Assembly (NCBI GenBank): GCA_934102335.1
Contig: CAKOSP010000001.1
Coordinates: forward strand, 124,001-188,000
From: an uncultured Bacilli bacterium
Lineage (GTDB): Bacteria > Bacillota_I > Bacilli_A > RF39 > UBA660
Reading direction: 5' to 3'
DNA: 64,000 nucleotides
The notes under the pieces were generated by a model that saw nothing but the letters and a program-made list of their open reading frames with translations, made no database searches and was not told where the DNA came from. Shown in pieces: positions 34,098 to 42,441 of this stretch (positions are counted from its first letter, which is position 1; each line of letters begins with the position of its first letter). A program made the position numbers and the translations under genes.

Positions 34098-35732
34098 ATG
34101 AAGGGTATAAAAAAATTAGTTTTAATTGTTGTTAGTTTTATGGCTTTTAGTGGAATAGTTAAAGCCAATAGAATTAATAGTATTACGATGGATATTTATA
34201 TTGATTCAAAAGGTGATGCTACTGTAACTGAAACCTGGGATTATAAATCTAATGAAAATACAGAAATATATCATTCTTATTATGATATAGGTAATGCTAG
34301 CATAACCGATTTTTCAGTTAGCGATTCAACTGGAGCAGAATATGAGTATCAAAAATGGAATGTCAAAGGATCTTTTGATTCAAAAGCATATAAGTATGGG
34401 TATAATTATACCAAAGGTGGGGTAGAATTATGTCTTGGTATAAGCCATTATGGAACCTATACTTATTATTTAAAGTACAAAATTAATGGTTTTGTAGCAC
34501 AACTAAATGATTCACAAATGGTTTATTGGACATTACTTCCTAAAACGAGTGAAAATTTACAAGAGTATTATATTAAAATTCATTCCGATTTTAAATACAG
34601 TGATGATCTACCTGTATGGGGATTTGGTGACGAGGGAGCATATGCCTATGTTTATGATGGCGTAATAGAAATGTCAGACAATGGCAAATTAAAATCGGAT
34701 GAATATGTTGTTTTGCTTGCCAAGTTCGATAATAATACTTTTGAAACAGAAAACATATTAAATAAAGACTTTGATCATTACTTAGAAATGGCCAAGGAAG
34801 GTGCAACAGAGTACAAGAATAATAAAATAGCCGATACTTTTGGAACAATAATGGTAATTGGTTTACAATTGGGATTCTATTTTCTTATAGGATGGGGTAT
34901 TTATAAGGCCTATAGGGCAACAGAAAGAGTAAGCAAAAAAATCATACCTAAAAATGCTCCGATGTTTAGAGATTTACCATGTAAAGAAGATATATTTAGA
35001 GCGTATTTTATAGCAAATGAATATCATTTAACCAGAAGAAAAACTGACTTTTTAGGAGCTTTACTTCTTAAGTGGATTAAACTTGATTACATATCAGTTA
35101 CGAAAAATGAAAAAGGCAAAACAGAAATTATATTCAATAAATTACCACAGGATATAACATTCGAAAAAAATGTTGAACAAGATATGTATGAGATAATGCA
35201 TATGGCTTCTAAAGAAAATAAACTAGAAGAAAAAGCTTTCGAAAGATACTGTTCAAACCATTACAATCGAATCTTGAAATGGTTTGATAAAACTTTAGAT
35301 GCTGAATTAAACACTTTAGTTTCAGATAATTTAGTTGTTTATAACGCAAAGAAAAAAACAGTAGCAACAGATAGATTAAATGAACTAGCTATGCAAATGT
35401 CTGGCTTAAAAAGATTTTTTAAAGAATTCGGAAATATTCAAGATAAAAATGCTATTGAAGTAAAACTATGGCGTGAGTATTTAATGTATGCTCAAATATT
35501 GGGTGTTGCAAATAAAGTAGCAAAAGAATTCAAAAAAATGTATCCGGAAGAAATCTATGATCAAGATTTAGATAATGTAATTTTACTTAATCATTTTTAT
35601 ACATCTGCAACTAATGCAGCAAGTACAGCTAAAAGTAGAGCCGAAAGTTATTCATCAGGTGGTGGAGGATTCTCATCTGGTGGCGGAGGAGGAGGTTCCT
35701 TCGGTGGTGGAGGTTCTATGGGATCTCGATAA
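34098..35732 (+). CDS. DUF2207 membrane protein with Gly-rich C-terminus
   Basis: A 544-residue protein with a signal peptide (residues 1-24, LVLIVVSFMAFSGIVKA) and an extracytoplasmic beta-rich DUF2207 domain (about 25-240, ITMDIYIDSKGDATVTETWDY). A transmembrane helix (about 255-275) precedes a cytoplasmic region with winged-helix-like segments. The C-terminus is a Ser/Gly-rich tail dominated by GGGG runs, as is typical of the family. ATG 34098 follows AGAAGGTGAG. It pairs with lemA upstream across a terminator, so it may also have its own promoter. Function unknown. Confidence 0.85.
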   Translation: MKGIKKLVLIVVSFMAFSGIVKANRINSITMDIYIDSKGDATVTETWDYKSNENTEIYHSYYDIGNASITDFSVSDSTGAEYEYQKWNVKGSFDSKAYKYGYNYTKGGVELCLGISHYGTYTYYLKYKINGFVAQLNDSQMVYWTLLPKTSENLQEYYIKIHSDFKYSDDLPVWGFGDEGAYAYVYDGVIEMSDNGKLKSDEYVVLLAKFDNNTFETENILNKDFDHYLEMAKEGATEYKNNKIADTFGTIMVIGLQLGFYFLIGWGIYKAYRATERVSKKIIPKNAPMFRDLPCKEDIFRAYFIANEYHLTRRKTDFLGALLLKWIKLDYISVTKNEKGKTEIIFNKLPQDITFEKNVEQDMYEIMHMASKENKLEEKAFERYCSNHYNRILKWFDKTLDAELNTLVSDNLVVYNAKKKTVATDRLNELAMQMSGLKRFFKEFGNIQDKNAIEVKLWREYLMYAQILGVANKVAKEFKKMYPEEIYDQDLDNVILLNHFYTSATNAASTAKSRAESYSSGGGGFSSGGGGGGSFGGGGSMGSR

Positions 35733-35759
35733 AAGTACTAGTACTTTTATCTTTTTTTT
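35731..35759 (+). terminator. Terminator after the DUF2207 gene
   Basis: AAAAGTACTAGTACTTTT (35731-35748) is a perfect palindrome followed by ATC and T8. Confidence 0.65.
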
Positions 35760-35784
35760 GATAAAATGTTCGTAGGAGAGACTT

Positions 35785-36417
35785 ATGAAATATGATTTTA
35801 AAGATTATTTAGTAAATGTAATTATTATTAATAAAAATAATAGAAATGTCTATTTCAGAGTTGATGATGAGTCAAATTTAGTAGTTACTTGCCCAAAATA
35901 TATGAATAATACAGATATTAAAAATTTAATTAAGAGCAATGAAACTAGTTTGAAAAAAATGATTAATAAATCCTTAAAAAAACAAGCTAATGCTGACAAG
36001 TTTAAATATCTAGGCAAGTATTATGAAATTATTTTTGTTCAAAATCTTGAAAAGGTTGGCTTTAAAGAAAACAGAGTATATACCAAAAATTTGGAAATGT
36101 TAGATAAATTTTGGACAGCTGAGTGTTTGCATGTTTTTACAAGCGAAATAGATATTTGTAAAAAGTGCTTTATAGACTTACCTAATTTTAGCTTGAAAAT
36201 TAGAAAAATGAAAACCAGATGGGGTGTATGTAATACCCGAAAAAAACAAATTACTTTAAATAGTAGACTTTTAGAATATGAACCATTTATCATTGATTAT
36301 GTTATAATACATGAAATGTGTCATTTTTATGAAGGAAATCATAGTAAAAATTTTTGGGATTTAGTTTCCCAAGCCTGTCCAAAATATAAAGAAGCCAGAA
36401 AAGCACTTAGGGAGTAA
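35785..36417 (+). CDS. YgjP/DUF45-type zinc metallopeptidase
   Basis: A 210-residue protein with the WGVCNTRKKQITLN segment, the YVIIHEMCHFYEGNHSKNFW motif (H176, E177, H180, with H186 as probable third ligand) and the FW...P pattern of YgjP-like M48-related metallopeptidases. There is no signal peptide or membrane segment, so it is cytosolic. GTAGGAGAG precedes ATG. It is followed after 2 nt by the SpoU methyltransferase gene. The physiological substrate is unknown for the family. Confidence 0.85.
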   Translation: MKYDFKDYLVNVIIINKNNRNVYFRVDDESNLVVTCPKYMNNTDIKNLIKSNETSLKKMINKSLKKQANADKFKYLGKYYEIIFVQNLEKVGFKENRVYTKNLEMLDKFWTAECLHVFTSEIDICKKCFIDLPNFSLKIRKMKTRWGVCNTRKKQITLNSRLLEYEPFIIDYVIIHEMCHFYEGNHSKNFWDLVSQACPKYKEARKALRE

Positions 36418-36419
36418 AT

Positions 36420-37133
36420 ATGAATATAACAAGTATTGCAAATGATAAAGTAAAATATTGGAGTAAACTACATATGAAAAAGTTTAGAGATGAAGAACAT
36501 AAATTTATTGTTGAAGGAGATCATTTAGTAAATATAGCTTTACAAAAAAATTTGGTTGACGAATTAATTTGTCTAAAAGATGAATATGATTTTGAAAATA
36601 AATACATAGTTACTGAAAAAATAATGGAAAAAATATCTAGTCAGGTAAGTGCCTCTAAAGTAATGGCAGTATGCCACTATGATTATACTGATAAAATAGA
36701 GGGTAATGTTCTTTTAATAGACCGTATACAAGATCCAGGTAATTTAGGTACAATTATAAGAAGCGCCTCAGCATTTAATTTCAAAACTCTCATACTAAGC
36801 CCAAACACAGTTGATGTTTTTAAAGATAAGACAATAAGAGCTAGCGAAGGCATGATTTTTAATTTAAATTACCAAAAAAAAGATTTAAAAATTGCCATTA
36901 AAGAATTAAAACAATTAGGTTATAGAGTTTATGGAACTGATGTAGTAGGAGGAAATAAAATTTCCGAAAAAGAAAATGTTGCGATAATTATTGGTAATGA
37001 AGGTCAAGGAATGGATCCGGATTTAAAAAAATTATGTGATGAACTTATACATATTCCTATGAATAAGGAATGTGAAAGTTTAAATGCTGGAGTAGCAGCA
37101 TCAATCTTAATGTATGAGGTATATCATGAATAA
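36420..37133 (+). CDS. SpoU/TrmH-family RNA 2'-O-methyltransferase
   Basis: A 237-residue SPOUT enzyme with the three SpoU motifs: DRIQDPGNLGTIIRSASAF (motif 1), VAIIIGNEGQGMD (motif 2) and IPMNKECESLNAGVAASILMYE (motif 3), which form the knotted SAM site. The N-terminal RNA-binding domain (FIVEGDHLV) resembles RlmB and YsgA types acting on 23S rRNA; the exact target cannot be read. The SD GGGAG overlaps the end of the upstream gene. Its last 8 nt overlap rimM. Confidence 0.9.
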   Translation: MNITSIANDKVKYWSKLHMKKFRDEEHKFIVEGDHLVNIALQKNLVDELICLKDEYDFENKYIVTEKIMEKISSQVSASKVMAVCHYDYTDKIEGNVLLIDRIQDPGNLGTIIRSASAFNFKTLILSPNTVDVFKDKTIRASEGMIFNLNYQKKDLKIAIKELKQLGYRVYGTDVVGGNKISEKENVAIIIGNEGQGMDPDLKKLCDELIHIPMNKECESLNAGVAASILMYEVYHE

Positions 37134-37611
37134 TTTAGTATATCTAGGCAAAATTACAAGTACGCATGGTATTAAAGGGGAACTTAAAATTAAAAGTGAT
37201 TTTGAATACAAAGAAAGAGTATTTGTAAAAAGTTTTAATATTTATATTGATGGTATAATGCACACTATAACAAGTTATAGACCCCATAAACAATTTGACA
37301 TGATAACAATTGATGATATTTATGATATAAATGAGATATATAAATATGTTGGTAAAGATGTATATATAAAAAAAGAAGATTTAAAACTAAATAGTTTAGA
37401 ATACTTATATCAAGATTTAATTGGTTTAAGTATTATTGAAAATAATAAATTTTATGGTAAAGTTAAAGGTATCAGAAAAAGTAATATACCGCTTTTAGAA
37501 ATCGATTATAAAACTAATTATTTAATTCCTTTAGTAGATGAATATATTAAAAAAATTGATTTAGAAAAAAAATATATAATTGTTGAAGATGTAAAGGAGT
37601 TGATCTTATGA
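37126..37611 (+). CDS. rimM: Ribosome maturation factor RimM
   Basis: A 161-residue 30S maturation factor. The N-terminal LGKITSTHGIKGELKIKSDF is the RimM signature and the C-terminal PRC-barrel contains LIGLSIIENNKFYGKV and IPLVDEYIKKID. ATG 37126 lies inside the end of the SpoU gene, preceded by GAGG. It overlaps trmD by 4 nt. The rimM-trmD pair is conserved, but the usual flanking rpsP and rplS are absent. Confidence 0.95.
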   Translation: MNNLVYLGKITSTHGIKGELKIKSDFEYKERVFVKSFNIYIDGIMHTITSYRPHKQFDMITIDDIYDINEIYKYVGKDVYIKKEDLKLNSLEYLYQDLIGLSIIENNKFYGKVKGIRKSNIPLLEIDYKTNYLIPLVDEYIKKIDLEKKYIIVEDVKELIL

Positions 37612-38270
37612 AAATAGATATTTTAACACTATTTCCTGAAATGATTGAGGGATTTATAAATAACTCCATTTTAAAAAGAGCTAAGGAAGAGAAAAAAGTT
37701 GAAATAAATTTAATAAATTTTAGAGATTATACTCCACTTAAAAACGGCCAAGTAGATGACACAATTTATGGTGGGGGACCCGGTATGCTTTTACGATGTG
37801 AACCGATATTTGAGTGTCTTGATAAAATAAAAACTGATAAATCATACGTTATTATTTTGACCCCTGAAGGAAAAACCTATAATCAAAAAATAGCTAAAGA
37901 ATTAGCTGGTGTTGAACATTTAATTATTATTTGTGGTCATTATGAGGGTTTTGATGAAAGAATATTATCTTTAGCGGATTTAGAAATATCACTTGGTGAT
38001 TTTATATTAACTGGTGGTGAGGGAGCTGCCATGTGCATAGTAGATTCTATAACTAGGCTGCTACCGGGAGTCATTAATGATAACAGTTTAGAAAGTGAAT
38101 CATTTAATAATGATTTACTTGATTATCCTGTATATACTAAACCAGCCGAATATAGAGGTCTGAAAGTGCCAGAAGTATTATTAAGTGGAGATCATGCTAA
38201 AATTGATGCATATAGGCGTGAAATGCAAATGAAAAAAACTGAGGAAAAGAGGCCTGATTTATTAAAATGA
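37608..38270 (+). CDS. trmD: tRNA (guanine-37-N1) methyltransferase TrmD
   Basis: A 220-residue SPOUT methyltransferase modifying G37 of tRNAs. It has ILTLFPEM, the YGGGPGMLLRCEPI loop, ILTPEGKTYNQ, ICGHYEGFDERI and the SLGDFILTGGEGAAM trefoil-knot motif that binds SAM. It starts with ATG overlapping the rimM stop, and its own end overlaps the next ORF by 4 nt, so the whole block is tightly coupled. Confidence 0.97.
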   Translation: MKIDILTLFPEMIEGFINNSILKRAKEEKKVEINLINFRDYTPLKNGQVDDTIYGGGPGMLLRCEPIFECLDKIKTDKSYVIILTPEGKTYNQKIAKELAGVEHLIIICGHYEGFDERILSLADLEISLGDFILTGGEGAAMCIVDSITRLLPGVINDNSLESESFNNDLLDYPVYTKPAEYRGLKVPEVLLSGDHAKIDAYRREMQMKKTEEKRPDLLK

Positions 38271-38683
38271 AATATATATATATAAGTAATAAATACGAAG
38301 GAACTGGTGAATTAATATTAGCTGAAGGTTATTCTTTTAATCCTAAAATTACTACTCCATATATAGTAGATGACATAACATTATATGATTATAATCTAAT
38401 ATCATTTTATATCTATAATAAATTTATAAGAAAGTATAAAAAAATTTTAGGTATTGTTATAGCCATTTTACAAAACGAAGATTCTTCTGATGGTGACTTT
38501 GAAATAGCTTTAGGCGAGTTAGAAAAACAAAAACACATTATTAATACAAAATATATTAAATTCTTGAAAAAACAAGAAATAGCTAAATATCTTAAAAAGG
38601 TGGAATATTTAGAATTAGAGTTAAAAAATAAATATATGATTAATAAAATGTTTTTAGAACAAAATTATGGAAAGGGAAGATAA
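38267..38683 (+). CDS. Hypothetical protein coupled to trmD
   Basis: A 138-residue protein starting YIYISNKYEGTGELILAEGY and ending in a lysine-rich helical half (ALGELEKQKHIINTKYIKFL). There is no signal, membrane segment or catalytic motif that I recognise. ATGA overlap with trmD suggests translational coupling. The charged helical C-terminus suggests a coiled coil or RNA/protein contact; no function is assigned. Confidence 0.6.
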   Translation: MKYIYISNKYEGTGELILAEGYSFNPKITTPYIVDDITLYDYNLISFYIYNKFIRKYKKILGIVIAILQNEDSSDGDFEIALGELEKQKHIINTKYIKFLKKQEIAKYLKKVEYLELELKNKYMINKMFLEQNYGKGR

Positions 38684-38685
38684 AA

Positions 38686-38973
38686 ATGAATAAAAAGTAT
38701 TATTTAATTGGAGGGTTATTAGTTTTCGCCATTATTGGTTTAATTGTTTATAAAACATGTTTTAGTACTTATGATGTTATATTTGATTCAAAAGCGGGCA
38801 CTTCTATAGCGGCTCAAAGAGTTAAAAAAGGTGAAAAAGCAGAGAAACCCGAAGATCCGGTTTTAAATGGATATACATTTATTGGCTGGTATTTAAATGA
38901 TGAATTATATGATTTTAATTCTCCAGTTTTAAATAAAATTACTCTAACTGGAAAATGGCAACAAAATAATTAA
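38686..38973 (+). CDS. Membrane-anchored InlB B-repeat (Listeria-Bacteroides repeat) protein
   Basis: A 95-residue protein with an N-terminal transmembrane helix (about 5-22) and one complete Listeria-Bacteroides repeat: VIFDSKAGTSIAAQRVKKGE followed by PVLNGYTFIGWYLNDELYDF and a closing ITLTGKW. Such beta-grasp repeats are found in surface adhesins. Here a single unit is tethered to the membrane with no LPXTG motif. GGAAAGGGAAG precedes ATG. It is the last gene of the rimM-trmD cluster. Confidence 0.75.
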   Translation: MNKKYYLIGGLLVFAIIGLIVYKTCFSTYDVIFDSKAGTSIAAQRVKKGEKAEKPEDPVLNGYTFIGWYLNDELYDFNSPVLNKITLTGKWQQNN

Positions 38974-38995
38974 TTATACTAAAGTTCGAATTGTA

Positions 38996-39021
38996 AAGAC
39001 TTAATAGAAAAGTCTTTTTTT
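38996..39021 (+). terminator. Terminator of the trmD cluster
   Basis: AAGACTT-AATAGAA-AAGTCTT (38996-39016) followed by TTTTTT. Confidence 0.7.
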
Positions 39022-39080
39022 CATATAAAAATTATGATATCATGAGTATAGTATGGAAATGGAAGTGCAACAATATAAAT

Positions 39081-40700
39081 ATGAAAAAGAAAAATAAAAT
39101 AATAATTATAGTTTCAATTAGTGTAGCAGTTTTAACTTTAGCCACTCTAGCATTAACTTATGCCTTTTTAGGGGCTAACATTGGAGGAGTTACAACCACT
39201 AGCACTAAAGTAGTAGCTAAAAATACCGCAGGTCTAACATTTGAAACGGGAGATCCTATTACATTGTCGGCAAATCAAGATAACTTTGCCAGTGGGAAAT
39301 CGAGTTTAACTGCATCTACTACTGCTAAAGCAATACTTACTGCAGATAATGAATCGACGGCTGTAACGGAAACTTACAATGTTTATTTATACATTAATAA
39401 AAATGACTATATTTATACACAAGATGAATCCACTCCAGAACTTTTGCTTACAGTGACCGACCCAACAGGAGCAGTTATGACTTCCATGTTAACTCAATAT
39501 ACAACAAACAATATGTTGGGAGTTTCATACAAAACAGATCAGACTGATGTTACAGGAACTAAATATAGTGGATACGACGTTACAAATAAAACAGGCATTA
39601 TTCATATCAAAAGTGGTGCCACTATTTCAACCAAAACTTCAACTGAGCAAACTTGGAAAGTTTCATTAACATTTTTAAATTTAGATGCTGATCAAGGAGA
39701 TAATTCTGGAAAAACTTTTGAAGCGGTATTAATTATTCAAAAAGATCTATTAAACATAAATAATATGGTAAAAAGTAAAATAATTACTAATTATAGTACA
39801 CCTTCATCAGGAATATATTATCATGATTCTAATTTAGCTAATGGAGCAAACGATAATTCATATCGTTATTACGGAAAAGATCCAAGTAACTATGTTTGTT
39901 TTGGATATCCAGAATCATTAAAAAGTATGTATGAAATGATGGGATCTTGCCCAAGTCAATATCTTTACAGAATTATTGGCGTAATAGATGATAAAGTTAA
40001 GTTAATTAAATATGACTATATTAATGATACAGATAGTGGAGGAACATATAAAGGATCTACTTCAATCTCAACCTCAACTTATTCAAAATATAAAGGATCT
40101 TTATCCAGTTTTTCTACATATTATTATAATTTAAATAATAGTAAAGTTTATGACTTTAGCACTAGTGAATTAAACTCAGTTAATTTAAATGATAAATATT
40201 TAACGTCAATTTCTAATAGTGGCATTGATTGGTCAGCATACATAGCTGATTCATCCTGGCCACAACAAGCATGCAATAATCCATTCAAAGACATTACAAC
40301 GTTAACTCCGAAAGAAACCTATGATTTAGAGTTGACTGATACTTATTTATATCAGCCAGTCTGTGATCCAATTACGGCTAAAATCGGTTTAATGTATGCA
40401 TCTGATTATGCTTATTCTGCTGATAGTGGCATATGGGCTATGGCAAAACTTGGAAATTATAGTGGCCCAGTAAGTATGTCTGTTTGGATGTTTATGGGAC
40501 TAGATGAGTGGACTATGTCAGCCCAAACAGGCAGTAAAGCATATTATATTTCCAATACTGGAAATGTTACTGCATCATCAATAAGTGGAAGTACAATTAC
40601 TGATAAATATTATGGTATAAGACCAGTATTTAATTTAAAACCAGGTGTAGAAATTTCTAAGGGTAGTGGAACTAAAACAGTACCTTACTTCTTGAAATAA
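39081..40700 (+). CDS. Exported protein with SipW-type signal, paralogue of the 11098 gene
   Basis: A 539-residue protein. The signal segment ends LATLALTYAFLGA (SipW/TasA type). The following Thr/Ser-rich region (TGDPITLSANQDNFASGKSS) is clearly homologous to TGNAITLEANQTNFASGKTN in the 11098 protein. The C-terminal domain repeats GIYYHDSNLANGANDNSYRY, YVCFGYP, LYRIIGVIDDKVKLIKYD and ends with RPVFNLKPG. The FN3-like repeats of the larger paralogue are absent. ATG 39081 is chosen from alignment with the 11098 start; the 48 nt upstream are also similar. It is predicted to be exported and cleaved by SipW. Function unknown. Confidence 0.6.
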   Translation: MKKKNKIIIIVSISVAVLTLATLALTYAFLGANIGGVTTTSTKVVAKNTAGLTFETGDPITLSANQDNFASGKSSLTASTTAKAILTADNESTAVTETYNVYLYINKNDYIYTQDESTPELLLTVTDPTGAVMTSMLTQYTTNNMLGVSYKTDQTDVTGTKYSGYDVTNKTGIIHIKSGATISTKTSTEQTWKVSLTFLNLDADQGDNSGKTFEAVLIIQKDLLNINNMVKSKIITNYSTPSSGIYYHDSNLANGANDNSYRYYGKDPSNYVCFGYPESLKSMYEMMGSCPSQYLYRIIGVIDDKVKLIKYDYINDTDSGGTYKGSTSISTSTYSKYKGSLSSFSTYYYNLNNSKVYDFSTSELNSVNLNDKYLTSISNSGIDWSAYIADSSWPQQACNNPFKDITTLTPKETYDLELTDTYLYQPVCDPITAKIGLMYASDYAYSADSGIWAMAKLGNYSGPVSMSVWMFMGLDEWTMSAQTGSKAYYISNTGNVTASSISGSTITDKYYGIRPVFNLKPGVEISKGSGTKTVPYFLK

Positions 40701-40707
40701 ATAAAAT

Positions 40708-40736
40708 TTGCTAAATGAAATAGATTGTGTTACAAT
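40708..40736 (+). promoter_or_regulatory. Promoter of the rimP-nusA-infB operon
   Basis: TTGCTA (40708-40713), 17 nt, TACAAT (40731-40736). Confidence 0.6.
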
Positions 40737-40751
40737 ACTATTGACAGATTT

Positions 40752-40778
40752 AAGTGGGCAGAAATTCCCACTTTTATT
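40752..40778 (+). terminator. Leader hairpin with T-rich tail before rimP
   Basis: AAGTGGG/CCCACTT (40752-40758/40767-40773) with an 8-nt loop, then TTATTATT. It lies in the leader just after the predicted transcription start and 20 nt before the rimP ribosome binding site, so it may attenuate the operon. Confidence 0.45.
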
Positions 40779-40796
40779 ATTAAATTGGAGGTGTTC

Positions 40797-41045
40797 ATGG
40801 ATAGTATTTTAAAAGAACTAAAAGACAAATTGCAAATGGCTTTGACAAAGGATGAAATTATTGTGGATAGTGTTACATATGAAGAAAAATCAAATTACAA
40901 ATTTTTAACTGTTGTGCTTGATAAAGTTGGAGGCATTGATTTGGATACCATAGTATCTGCTACAAATATCATAAATCCAATAGTTGATGACGCTAATTTG
41001 CCAATTGAAGATTATATTTTAGATTGTATAAGTAAGGAGAGATAA
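40797..41045 (+). CDS. rimP: RimP-like ribosome maturation factor, N-terminal domain only
   Basis: An 82-residue protein corresponding to the N-terminal domain of RimP/YlxS: FLTVVLDKVGGIDLDTIVSATNIINPIVDD. It ends IEDYILDCISKER, at the position where normal RimP reads YxLEVSSPGLDRPL and continues into an Sm-like C-terminal domain, so about half the usual 150 residues are missing. The position before nusA supports the assignment. The ATG follows GGAGGTG. The stop is followed at once by nusA, and no downstream remnant exists, so it is a reduced form rather than a recent break. Confidence 0.8.
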   Translation: MDSILKELKDKLQMALTKDEIIVDSVTYEEKSNYKFLTVVLDKVGGIDLDTIVSATNIINPIVDDANLPIEDYILDCISKER

Positions 41046-41046
41046 A

Positions 41047-42159
41047 ATGAATAGTAAAGAATTAATTAAAGCAATTAACACAATTGTAGAAGAAAAAAAC
41101 ATTAAAGCTGATATCATTTATGATGCTTTAGAATTAGCACTTACAACAGCTTATAAGAAAAACTTTGATTCTAAGACCAATGTTAAAGTAGATATTAACC
41201 GTGATAATGGAATGATAAAAGTTTATTCTTATATGATTGTTGTAGATGAAATCGATGAAGGCGAAGAAGTAGAAGATGAAGAAGGAAATATTACAGTAAT
41301 ACCTCCAGAAATTAATATTGATGCCCAAATACTTCTAGAAGACGCCAAAAAATATAAAAGTGATGCCAAAGTAGGAGACGAAATTGAAATTGAAGTAACT
41401 CCTAAAGATTTTGGTAGAGTAGCTGCGGGAACTGCTAAACAAGTAGTAATGCAAAAAATTAGAGAAGCTGAAAAAGAAGTAGTAATTGATGAATTTAAAG
41501 ATAAAGAATATGAATTAATGCTTGGAATGGTAGCTTTAGAGGATGCTCATAATTATTACATTGATTTAGGTCGCGCCAGAGGAATATTACCAAAATCAGA
41601 ATGTATTCCTGGTGAAGAAATTGTAATGGGTTCAAATATAAAAGTATATATAACTAAAATAGATGAAGGACCAAAAGGCCCAATTATAAAACTATCTAGA
41701 AAGCATTATGGTTTTGTTAAAAGACTATTTGAACATGAAATACCTGAAATGCAAAGTGGTGACATTGTTTTATATGCAGTTGCTAGAGAAGCTGGTATAA
41801 GAAGTAAGGTTGCCGTATACTCAACAAATCCAAGAATTGATGCAATAGGTTCATGTATTGGTGAACGTGGTACAAGAATTGCTAATATTTTAAAGGAATT
41901 AAATGGTGAAAAGGTTGATTTAGTTTTATATAGTGAAACTCCAGAAGAATTTATTAAAAATGCATTATCTCCAGCTAAAGATGTTATAGTTAATGTTATA
42001 AATTCTGAAAAGAAAGAAGCTATTTGCTTTGCTAGCGGCGATAATTTAAGCTTAGCTATAGGTAAAGGTGGTAGCAATATTAGACTTGCTAGTAAACTAA
42101 CTAAATATAAATTAGAAATTAAATCATTAGAACAAGAAACTAAAGAAGGAAATAAATAA
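41047..42159 (+). CDS. nusA: Transcription termination/antitermination factor NusA
   Basis: A 370-residue NusA: N-terminal RNA polymerase-binding domain, S1 domain (IDLGRARGILPKSECIPGE) and two KH domains (RIDAIGSCIGERGTRIANIL and LSLAIGKGGSNIRLASKL). It modulates pausing and termination. The length matches NusA proteins of Bacillota without the extra C-terminal repeats of E. coli. The stop overlaps the ATG of ylxR. Confidence 0.97.
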   Translation: MNSKELIKAINTIVEEKNIKADIIYDALELALTTAYKKNFDSKTNVKVDINRDNGMIKVYSYMIVVDEIDEGEEVEDEEGNITVIPPEINIDAQILLEDAKKYKSDAKVGDEIEIEVTPKDFGRVAAGTAKQVVMQKIREAEKEVVIDEFKDKEYELMLGMVALEDAHNYYIDLGRARGILPKSECIPGEEIVMGSNIKVYITKIDEGPKGPIIKLSRKHYGFVKRLFEHEIPEMQSGDIVLYAVAREAGIRSKVAVYSTNPRIDAIGSCIGERGTRIANILKELNGEKVDLVLYSETPEEFIKNALSPAKDVIVNVINSEKKEAICFASGDNLSLAIGKGGSNIRLASKLTKYKLEIKSLEQETKEGNK

Positions 42160-42419
42160 TGTTTAAACAAAAAAAAATTCCGATGAGAATGTGCATTGTT
42201 ACCAAACAAAGAGTTGAAAAGAAAAACCTTATTAGAATAGTTAAAACTGATGAAGGAATAAAAGTAGACCCAACTGGCAAAGTAAATGGTCATGGAGTTT
42301 ATATAAAAAAAGATATTGATGTTGTAAACAAAGCAAAAAATAATAAAATATTAAATGGAATATTTAATGAAGAATTAGATGAAAGTGTGTATTTAGAAGC
42401 TATAAATTTATGTAAATAA
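42159..42419 (+). CDS. ylxR: YlxR/RnpM family RNA-binding protein
   Basis: An 86-residue protein with the DUF448 signature PMRMCIVTKQRVEKKNLIRIV and GRGVY-like GHGVYIKKD, basic and without membrane segments. In B. subtilis YlxR (RnpM) modulates RNase P and transcription. It sits between nusA and infB as in most Bacillota. The L7Ae-like ylxQ that usually follows is absent. Confidence 0.93.
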   Translation: MFKQKKIPMRMCIVTKQRVEKKNLIRIVKTDEGIKVDPTGKVNGHGVYIKKDIDVVNKAKNNKILNGIFNEELDESVYLEAINLCK

Positions 42420-42441
42420 TAAAAAGAAAGGTGGGTACTAT

